Origin: Gemmatimonadota bacterium
Lineage (GTDB): Bacteria > Gemmatimonadota > Gemmatimonadetes > Longimicrobiales > Gaopeijiaceae
Assembly: GCA_007129525.1 (NCBI GenBank)
Contig: SKVI01000108.1
Span: forward strand, 1 to 8,856
DNA: 8,856 nt
Direction: 5' to 3'
Shown: positions 1 to 4,670 of the stretch, piece by piece
Position numbering within the stretch: position 1 is the stretch's first letter
How the letters are laid out: each line of letters begins with the position of its first letter
The notes under the pieces: generated by a model
What the model was told of the DNA's origin: nothing
What the model saw: only the letters and a program-made list of their open reading frames with translations
Databases searched by the model: none
Program-made: the position numbers and the translations under genes

Positions 1-2
1 CC

Positions 3-515
3 AACGTGCTGGGAGTGCCCCTCAGCACGCTCCACTTCAACCTGTGGTACCACCTGGGGCTGGCTCGCTACATCCAGGGCGACTGGGAGGGAGCCCGGGA
101 GGCCTGGGAGGCGTGTCTCGAAGTGTCCGTGGGTTCGGATCTCGGGAACCCGGACCTTGAGGTAGCCACCTCCTACTGGCTCTACCTGGCGCGGCATCGA
201 ACGGAAGACGGTGAGGAGGCGGAGGAGCTCCTGGCCGAGCTGCCATCCGCCGACGAGATCATCGAGAACGACAGCTACCTGGAGCTCCTTCGGCTCTTTC
301 GGGGAGACGAGGGAGCCGAGGAGCTTCTGGCGGGCGTGGAGGTCGGATCGCTGGGCGGCGCCACGCTGGCCTACGGGGTGGCCATGCACCACCTGCTGGC
401 GGGGCGCGAGGTCGAGGCCCGGGCGCTCATGGCGCGGATTCTGGAGGAGCCGGAGCAGTGGCCCGCCTTCGGATACATGGCAGCCGAGGCGGAGGTGGCT
501 CGAAGGGGCTGGTGA
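3..515 (+). CDS. TPR-repeat protein, C-terminal part (5' end outside window)
   Basis: The frame is open to the left edge, so this is the last ~170 codons of a longer protein; the GTG at 6 is an internal Val rather than a convincing start. The stretch LWYHLGLARYIQGDWEGA fits the TPR consensus (aromatic at 4, LG at 7-8, Y at 11, small residue at 20), followed by a second, weaker helical repeat (SYWLYLARHRTEDGEEAEEL) and a C-terminal one (ATLAYGVAMHHLLAGREVEA). The ending WPAFGYMAAEAEVARRGW resembles the tails of TPR proteins I associate with Gemmatimonadota. TPR proteins are scaffolds for protein-protein contacts; partner and location cannot be told here because the N-terminus, which would show a signal or catalytic domain, is missing. 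The next gene has its own promoter, so no operon link is implied. Confidence 0.75.
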   Translation, partial: NVLGVPLSTLHFNLWYHLGLARYIQGDWEGAREAWEACLEVSVGSDLGNPDLEVATSYWLYLARHRTEDGEEAEELLAELPSADEIIENDSYLELLRLFRGDEGAEELLAGVEVGSLGGATLAYGVAMHHLLAGREVEARALMARILEEPEQWPAFGYMAAEAEVARRGW

Positions 516-577
516 GGGTGGGGCTGGCGACCAGGGGGGGGCGGCCCGGAGGGGGGCGTGCCGAGAGGGCCAAACAG
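516..577 (+). other. G-run-rich intergenic tract, possible G-quadruplex
   Basis: Immediately after the TPR stop codon the + strand carries G-runs of 3, 4, 8 and 6 (516-518, 520-523, 534-541, 551-556). Loops between runs are 1, 10 and 9 nt; the 8-G run could also donate two runs. Four runs could form a G-quadruplex in the single strand or in the 3' end of the TPR transcript, just upstream of the -35 box of the MarR gene. No T-tract-containing hairpin terminator is visible here. Seen: the runs. Inferred: the fold. Confidence 0.4.
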
Positions 578-606
578 TTGACATATCAAATATAAACCAG
601 TACACT
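578..606 (+). promoter_or_regulatory. Sigma70-type promoter with embedded MarR-like operator
   Basis: A perfect -35 box TTGACA (578-583) is separated by exactly 17 bp from TACACT (601-606), which matches 4 of 6 bases of TATAAT. The spacer is AT-rich (tatcaaatataaaccag) in otherwise GC-rich DNA. TTGACATATCAA (578-589) is an imperfect palindrome (TTGA...TCAA arms), and ATAT-CAA-ATAT (583-593) overlaps it. MarR proteins bind AT-rich palindromes over their own promoters, so this is the likely autoregulatory operator. Transcription would begin about 612-616, at or just before the ATG at 616. Confidence 0.75.
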
Positions 607-615
607 AATGCCATC

Positions 616-1122
616 ATGACTACTTCCGATCCACTGGGCGAGGTCTTGCAACGCAGCCGACCCTTCCGATCATCAAGTCAGAAGGCGGTGGTGGGGCTGC
701 TGCGAACCACCGACCTCCTGCGGCGCCGCCTGGGCGATACGGTGGCGGCCGAGGGGATCACCCTGCAGCAGTACAACGTGCTGCGCATTCTGCGGGGTGC
801 GGGAAAAGAAGGTCTTCCCACCCTTACCGTAGCCGAGCGCATGATCGAGCGGACGCCCGGAGTCACCCGACTCCTGGACCGCCTGGAAGACGCCGGCTGG
901 GTGGAGCGCACTCGATGTACCGACGATCGTCGCCGGGTTCTGGCCAGCATCACCCCCGTCGGCCTGGAGCTGCTGGCCCGATTGGACGAGCCTCTGGCCC
1001 GGGCCGAGGAAGACGCCTTTCGGGCCCTGGCCGAAGAGGAGATGGAGGCCTTCCTCCACGCGCTGGAAACGGTCCGGAGCAGCCTCGAGGCGGAGGACGG
1101 GCTGGAACCTCCGGACCGGTAG
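616..1122 (+). CDS. MarR-family winged-helix transcriptional regulator
   Basis: A 168-aa protein with the MarR architecture: N-terminal dimerisation helices (~20-45), then a winged helix-turn-helix (~48-112) containing LTVAERMIERTPGVTRLLDR (recognition region ~70-89) and the wing ERTRCTDDRRRVLASIT with the family's D-R-R signature (D104, R105, R106), and a long C-terminal helix pair (~117-157). Members are dimeric repressors or activators relieved by phenolic or other small ligands, or by cysteine oxidation. A single Cys (C101) sits in the wing. The open frame extends far upstream, but homology begins after the ATG at 616, and the promoter at 578-606 makes any upstream start impossible for this transcript. 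No Shine-Dalgarno sequence precedes the ATG, consistent with leaderless translation. The likely target is its own promoter and perhaps the SnoaL-like gene 80 bp downstream. Confidence 0.92.
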   Translation: MTTSDPLGEVLQRSRPFRSSSQKAVVGLLRTTDLLRRRLGDTVAAEGITLQQYNVLRILRGAGKEGLPTLTVAERMIERTPGVTRLLDRLEDAGWVERTRCTDDRRRVLASITPVGLELLARLDEPLARAEEDAFRALAEEEMEAFLHALETVRSSLEAEDGLEPPDR

Positions 1123-1202
1123 TCAGCCGCGGCAGGCCCGTCGGGTAGTAGTCACCACGAAGTCGACACACACGCGAATTGAGAGAACAGGGAGCAATAC
1201 CG

Positions 1203-1568
1203 ATGAGTACGGCAATGGATACCGAGATCGCCGAAAAAGTGGAGACGTTGAACGAGATGATCCTTGAAGGCCAGGCACTGGAGGCGTTCGAGAAGTTCTA
1301 CCACGAGGACGTGGTCATGCAGGAAGGCGCCGACGAGCCCTTCGAGGGCAAGGCGCTCAACCGGAAGCGCGAGGAAGACTTCTTTTCGTCCATCACCGAG
1401 CTCCGGGACGTCGAGCTGAAGGCGGTGGCGGTGGGCGACGGAATCAGCATGGTGGAATGGTACTTCGACTATGTACACAAGGACTGGGGTCACCAGAAGT
1501 ACGACCAGGTGGCCGTGCAGCGCTGGCAGGACGGCCAGATCATTCACGAACGGTTCTACAAGGCCTGA
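1203..1568 (+). CDS. SnoaL/NTF2-like superfamily small protein
   Basis: A 121-aa protein with the layout of SnoaL-like alpha+beta barrels: two N-terminal helices (ETLNEMILEGQALEAFEKFY, ~14-33), a short 'HEDVVMQEG' strand and 'PFEGKALNRKREEDFF' region (~34-61), then the beta strands of the cone (VELKAVAVGDGISMVEWYF, ~70-88; YDQVAVQRWQDGQIIHERFY, ~100-119). The fold occurs in polyketide cyclases, ketosteroid isomerases and ligand-binding proteins, so a reaction cannot be assigned. The ATG at 1203 is preferred over TTG 1179 because GGGAG (1190-1194) lies 8 nt upstream. It follows the MarR gene by 80 bp in the same direction; it may be co-transcribed, or have its own promoter that I cannot identify. 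It could be the regulated partner of the MarR protein. Confidence 0.8.
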   Translation: MSTAMDTEIAEKVETLNEMILEGQALEAFEKFYHEDVVMQEGADEPFEGKALNRKREEDFFSSITELRDVELKAVAVGDGISMVEWYFDYVHKDWGHQKYDQVAVQRWQDGQIIHERFYKA

Positions 1569-1593
1569 GCTCGAGCAAGCGCTGAGCTCGAGC
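1565..1593 (+). repeat. 12-bp direct repeat forming a possible 3' hairpin
   Basis: CTGAGCTCGAGC occurs at 1565-1576 (overlapping the stop codon of the SnoaL-like gene) and again at 1582-1593. Because GCTCGAGC is self-complementary, the two copies can pair as an 8-bp stem (1569-1576 with 1586-1593) around a 9-nt loop. No T-tract follows, so it is not a standard intrinsic terminator; it may protect the mRNA 3' end or be a protein site. Confidence 0.45.
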
Positions 1594-1601
1594 CCCTGAA
1601 A

Positions 1602-1679
1602 CCCGGCGAGGTGGCGTCGCGTAGGTCTGGGTGAAGCCCTGAGGTTCAGGGTGAAGCCTGACGCGCCACCCCCGCCGGG
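1602..1679 (+). promoter_or_regulatory. Structured RNA leader sequestering the SD of the small ORF before argJ
   Basis: CCCGGCG (1602-1608) pairs perfectly with CGCCGGG (1673-1679), and GGTGGCG (1610-1616) pairs with CGCCACC (1664-1670), giving a 7+7 bp stem with only a 1x2 internal loop. The enclosed region holds a smaller hairpin, CCCTGA (1637-1642) with TCAGGG (1646-1651), and two copies of GGGTGAAGCC (1629-1638, 1649-1658) spaced 20 bp apart. The 3' arm includes GGG of the Shine-Dalgarno GGGAG (1677-1681) for the ATG at 1688, so the fold would hide that ribosome site. Pairing is seen in the sequence; a switching role is inferred. It matches no riboswitch class I recognise. Confidence 0.45.
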
Positions 1680-1687
1680 AGACGACC

Positions 1688-1819
1688 ATGCCATTTTCCA
1701 TCGAGGAGAGAATCCGCCGGTACCTCCGTCTGGCGGAGCGGGCGGAGGCCTCCGGACGCCGTCGCCACGCGCGCATCTTTCGCCGCATGGCCATGGATCT
1801 CTCGAACCCGACGGACTGA
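1688..1819 (+). CDS. Small arginine-rich ORF (43 aa) upstream of argJ, candidate leader peptide
   Basis: An ATG at 1688 with a well-placed GGGAG six bases upstream opens a 44-codon frame ending at TGA 1817-1819, 11 nt before the argJ ATG. The peptide begins MPFSIEERIRRYLRLAERAE and continues SGRRRHARIFRRMAMD; 11 of 43 residues are arginine, including a triple run at 24-26 and the single rare-type codon AGA at residue 8. It would form a basic amphipathic helix. I do not recognise a family. The argJ start has no good Shine-Dalgarno of its own, so translation of argJ may depend on ribosomes finishing this frame (translational coupling). The position before an arginine gene suggests an arginine-sensing leader peptide, but high GC alone raises arginine content, and it may instead be a conserved small basic protein or not be translated. 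Confidence 0.5.
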   Translation: MPFSIEERIRRYLRLAERAEASGRRRHARIFRRMAMDLSNPTD

Positions 1820-1830
1820 TTCCGCAGACC

Positions 1831-3051
1831 ATGCAGCCCAACGAGCCCTTCATGGATCCGCCCCGCCTCCCCCGGGGCTTCTTTGCCGCCGGCCGCAACG
1901 TCGGACTCAAGACCGAGGACAACGACCTGGCCCTCTTCCTGTCTCGACGGCCGGCCGCCGCCGCAGCCCTCTTCACCCGGAATCACTTTCCCGGAGCTCC
2001 CGTCACCCTGGGCCGCCAGCGGATGAGGCGGGGGCAGCTGCAGGGACTGGTGGTGAACTCCGCTTGCTCGAATGTGGCCACCGGGGAGGCCGGCCTCGAA
2101 GATGCCAGGGAGATGGCCAGCCTGGCGGCTCGGGAGTTTGCCGACTTCCTGGGTGAGGACGGCAAGAAGGCCCACGACGCCGAGGCCCTGGAGGAGCGGG
2201 TCCTTGTGGGGTCTACCGGCGTCATCGGCCGCCGCCTGCCCATGGATCGGATCCGGGAGGGGATTCGGGGCATGGGCTCCCAGCTGGGCACCGATCCCTG
2301 GCCGGCGGCCCGGGCCATCATGACCACCGACAGCCGGCCCAAGGTCTTTTCCCTCCAGGTGGGCGACGCGGTAGTGACCGCAGTGGGGAAGGGGGCGGGG
2401 ATGATCGCCCCCAACATGGCCACCATGCTGGTCTATCTCTTTACCGACGCGTCGGTCGAGGTCCCCGAGCTCCAGGCGGCGCTGCGGGAGGCCAGCCGCT
2501 CGTCCTTCGAGCTGCTCTCGGTGGACACCGACACCAGCACCTCGGACATGGTGGTGGCGCTGGCCAACGGTGAAGCCGGCGAGGTGGACCACCGAGCCTT
2601 CGTCGACGCCCTGACCGCGCTCTGCACCCGGGTGGCCGAAGAGGTGGCGCGGGACGGCGAGGGAGCTACGAAGCTGGTTCGGGTGCTGGTGGACGGCGCC
2701 GCAGACTCCTCGGAGGCCCGGACGGTGGCTCGGAGCGTGGTGGAGAGCCCCCTCATGAAGACCATGGCCTACGGGGCCGATCCCAACGTGGGCCGGATCC
2801 TCATGGCGGTGGGAAAATGTGTGGGCTGCCGGATCAAGCCTGAGCGGGTGAATGCGGCGGTCCAGGGGATCGAGGTCATTCGGGGAGGCCGAAGCGTCGA
2901 CTTCGACGAGTCCCGGGTCCGGGAACTTCTGGGTGGCGATCCGGTGGAGATCCGGATCGAGCTGGGCGTCGGAACGGGACAGGGCCGGGCGCTTGGGTGT
3001 GACCTCACCGCCGGCTACATCGAGGAAAACGCCGCCTACGCGTCGTCGTGA
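1831..3051 (+). CDS. argJ: Bifunctional glutamate N-acetyltransferase / ornithine acetyltransferase ArgJ
   Basis: ArgJ recycles the acetyl group from N-acetylornithine to glutamate (and, in bifunctional members, also uses acetyl-CoA) in cytosolic arginine biosynthesis. At 406 aa it has the usual length. Visible signatures: STGVIGRRLPMD (128-139; oxyanion region), MTTDSRPK (164-171), KGAGMIAP (187-194) followed by NMATML, where self-cleavage between Ala197 and Thr198 would free the Thr nucleophile, VDTDTSTSDMVVALANG (231-247), DGEGATK (275-281), and the C-terminal GCDLTAGYIEENAAY (389-403). Deviations from the common form include NSACSNVATG for NSGNANACTG, TSTSD for TSTND and ADPNVGR for DANWGR. 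The frame is open upstream to 1651, but that extension is Pro/Gly-rich and unlike ArgJ; ATG 1831 is chosen and ATG 1852 is the alternative. No other arg gene lies in the window. Confidence 0.95.
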   Translation: MQPNEPFMDPPRLPRGFFAAGRNVGLKTEDNDLALFLSRRPAAAAALFTRNHFPGAPVTLGRQRMRRGQLQGLVVNSACSNVATGEAGLEDAREMASLAAREFADFLGEDGKKAHDAEALEERVLVGSTGVIGRRLPMDRIREGIRGMGSQLGTDPWPAARAIMTTDSRPKVFSLQVGDAVVTAVGKGAGMIAPNMATMLVYLFTDASVEVPELQAALREASRSSFELLSVDTDTSTSDMVVALANGEAGEVDHRAFVDALTALCTRVAEEVARDGEGATKLVRVLVDGAADSSEARTVARSVVESPLMKTMAYGADPNVGRILMAVGKCVGCRIKPERVNAAVQGIEVIRGGRSVDFDESRVRELLGGDPVEIRIELGVGTGQGRALGCDLTAGYIEENAAYASS

Positions 3052-3059
3052 GGGGTTGG

Positions 3060-3081
3060 CCCGGAGAGGCCGATTTCCGGG
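3060..3081 (+). terminator. Weak hairpin after argJ
   Basis: CCCGGA (3060-3065) pairs with TCCGGG (3076-3081) across a 10-nt loop, nine bases after the argJ stop. No T-tract follows; instead a pyrimidine tract (3093-3108) lies a little downstream. It may be a terminator or mRNA-end structure, but evidence is weak. Confidence 0.25.
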
Positions 3082-3217
3082 AGGCGGCTCAGCTTCCTTC
3101 CCTTCTTCAAGGCTCCCTGCTATCTTGTCAAGCTGTGGAAACCGCAGATGGGGCGCAGTGTAGACGAACCGTAATGGCCCCGCGATTCAGATCAGCCACC
3201 CAGAACAGAAGGGCAAT

Positions 3218-3796
3218 ATGAACATGCGTATCAAGACTCTCACATTTGCGCTCATTGCCGGCATCGGCCTCACGGCCTGTGGTGACCCCGAGCCTGCGCC
3301 CGACGTGGACGCTCCTGCCGAGGAGCCGGCTGAGCCGGCCGCTCTCGAAACACCGGGCTGGTTCATGGTGGATCACGACGCCGAGACCGTTGAGATCGAG
3401 CTGGTGGCGGGGACGACGTCTGCCAACAACTACTGGAACTTCCACGGGATTTACGGCGGCGCCGGTGAAGTGGTCGTGCCCGAGGGATACGAGATCACCA
3501 TTACGCTGACGAACGAGGACCCCAACATGGGTCACTCGGCGGGTGTGGGTGAGATCCAGGCCACGTGGCCGAACAACTTCAGTGAGGTCGTGCCGATCTT
3601 CGACGGCGCGGTGACCTCGAACCCCACCTCCATGACCGAATCCACCATGCCGGGTGAGAGCGAGACCATCACCTTCACTGTGGACCAGGCGGGCGAGTTC
3701 GCCCTGATCTGCTACGTGACCGGGCATGCGGCCTCGGGAATGTGGATGCCGTTCACCGTCTCGGCCGAGGGTGATGCCGGCGTGCGGTTGAACTGA
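3218..3796 (+). CDS. Sulfocyanin-like blue (type 1) copper lipoprotein
   Basis: A 192-aa exported cupredoxin. Residues 1-20 form a lipoprotein signal (MNMRIKTLTFALIAGIG) ending in the lipobox LTAC with lipidated Cys21, followed by an Asp/Glu/Pro/Ala-rich flexible tether (~22-45). The rest matches the sulfocyanin domain: SANNYWNFHGIYGG (68-81), VPEGYEITITLTNEDPNMGH (87-106) and ICYVTGHAASGM (164-175). The four type 1 copper ligands are visible as His106, Cys165, His170 and Met175, the last three in C-x4-H-x4-M spacing. Such proteins carry single electrons between respiratory complexes at the outer face of a membrane. AGAAGGG (3207-3213) precedes ATG 3218; ATG 3224 (residue 3) is an alternative with better spacing. 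The gene appears monocistronic: a 166-bp gap before it and a strong terminator after it. No sure promoter was found. Confidence 0.9.
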   Translation: MNMRIKTLTFALIAGIGLTACGDPEPAPDVDAPAEEPAEPAALETPGWFMVDHDAETVEIELVAGTTSANNYWNFHGIYGGAGEVVVPEGYEITITLTNEDPNMGHSAGVGEIQATWPNNFSEVVPIFDGAVTSNPTSMTESTMPGESETITFTVDQAGEFALICYVTGHAASGMWMPFTVSAEGDAGVRLN

Positions 3797-3836
3797 GGAG
3801 AGCAGAGAAGTCCGGCCTTCGATTCTAGTGGAGGCC

Positions 3837-3881
3837 ACGGGGCCGGGTCGCCGCGAGGCGGCCCGGTCCCGTTTCTTTTTT
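3837..3881 (+). terminator. Strong intrinsic terminator after the sulfocyanin gene
   Basis: Bases 3837-3852 and 3857-3872 form a 16-bp stem with no bulge (two G-U pairs, the rest Watson-Crick) capped by the GNRA tetraloop GCGA (3853-3856), followed by TTTCTTTTTT (3872-3881). It starts 40 nt after the stop codon. This is a complete Rho-independent terminator for the + strand. Confidence 0.95.
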
Positions 3882-3906
3882 GGGCGTGGCATCGTAATTT
3901 CGGACT

Positions 3907-3928
3907 GGTACTTTCCCAGCCAAGTACC
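3907..3928 (+). repeat. 7-bp inverted repeat GGTACTT/AAGTACC, possible operator
   Basis: GGTACTT (3907-3913) and AAGTACC (3922-3928) are perfect inverted copies around an 8-bp spacer, giving a centre-to-centre distance of 15 bp. It lies between the terminator at 3881 and the start at 3991, where the promoter of the next gene must be. A second GC palindrome TCCGGC-C-GCCGGA (3954-3966) lies nearer the start. Either may be a protein site or an mRNA hairpin. No clear -35/-10 pair accompanies them. Confidence 0.4.
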
Positions 3929-3990
3929 GGGCGGCGGAGGCCATCGTTCGTGCTCCGGCCGCCGGATCCCGCTGAAAGGATCGGTGCCAC

Positions 3991-4605
3991 ATGTCCGAAC
4001 AACCAGAGGCGAGTCGTCCAGGTCACCAGGCGCCCTCAGGCGCCCTGCTCTTATTGCTGGGGTTCGCCGTCGCGGTGGGTGCCGGCGGCGTGCCCGACGC
4101 CGTCGCGGCGGAACAGGTGCAGCCGGGCATGACGTCGGTCTACACCCAGCTCGTGGCGTCCCATTTCGGGGTGCCCTCGGGGGAGGCCCGGCTCCTGGTG
4201 GAGGATCTGGAGCGGGCTGAGGACTTGCCTGTGGTCCTGCTCCTGGCCCGGGAGAGCGGACTGTCTCCCAGCGTCATCCTTTCGCGGCGTCAGAGGGGCG
4301 CTCCCACCCAGCACACCCCCTGGCTCGAGGTGGCCCGGCAGGTCCAACTGGGAGGTGGAGTGTTCTACGTGGAGATCGCTGCCGACCAGGTAGACGATCG
4401 GGTCCGACGTCCGATGGGGTTGTTCGAGGGAACGCCACGGGCTCAGTGGGCGGGCCTGGACCTCACAGATGACGAGGTGGTGGACCTCACCCACGTGAAG
4501 GTCCTCTCACGTCATCTCATGGTGGAGAAGGGTCGGGTCCTGGAGGCCCGGGAGAGGGCCGGCTCGTGGGTGGCCTCCATCCCCCAGCTCATGGGCGTGC
4601 CCTGA
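3991..4605 (+). CDS. Exported protein of unknown function (204 aa)
   Basis: The N-terminus has a polar lead (1-17), a hydrophobic core (ALLLLLGFAVAVGAGG, 18-33) and a plausible signal peptidase I site after VAA (38-40), so the mature part is about 164 aa in the periplasm or outside. The segment FGVPSGEARLLVEDL... LPVVLLLARESGLSPSVILSRRQRG recalls uncharacterised exported bacterial proteins that pair a 'GVP...' helix with 'LPVVFFIA-SPSVVLDLR'; none has a function that I know of. The C-terminal half (VFYVEIAADQV, then LDLTDDEVVDLTHVKVLSRH) shows no catalytic motif. There is a single Cys-free mature chain. GAAAGGA (3974-3980) lies 10 nt before ATG 3991. A 65-bp gap separates it from the ligase gene, so it could be the first gene of that operon. 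Confidence 0.75.
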   Translation: MSEQPEASRPGHQAPSGALLLLLGFAVAVGAGGVPDAVAAEQVQPGMTSVYTQLVASHFGVPSGEARLLVEDLERAEDLPVVLLLARESGLSPSVILSRRQRGAPTQHTPWLEVARQVQLGGGVFYVEIAADQVDDRVRRPMGLFEGTPRAQWAGLDLTDDEVVDLTHVKVLSRHLMVEKGRVLEARERAGSWVASIPQLMGVP

Positions 4606-4670
4606 GACGGGCCGCCGGCGTGTTGAAGGCACCAAGCTCGAACTGCAAACCGTAGCGGGAGCGGACCCAA

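Noticed and set aside
211..615. Upstream extension of the MarR reading frame (303 aa in total)
   Set aside because: It overlaps the TPR gene out of frame, is Arg/Ser/Trp-rich, and lies upstream of the clear promoter; MarR homology starts after 616.
1651..1830. N-terminal extension of ArgJ from GTG 1651
   Set aside because: The added residues are Pro/Gly-rich and unlike ArgJ; the stretch overlaps the small frame at 1688-1819, which has a better ribosome site.
1152..2592. Long minus-strand open frames (274 and 350 aa)
   Set aside because: They mirror argJ and the SnoaL-like gene, have low-complexity composition, and arise from high-GC third-position bias.
3125..3166. TTGTCA as -35 box for the sulfocyanin gene
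   Set aside because: At 17 bp downstream the sequence is ATGGGG, not a -10 box; no convincing pair was found in the gap.
4623..4651. TTGAAG as -35 box before the ligase gene
   Set aside because: The matching -10 position reads CAAACC; no support.
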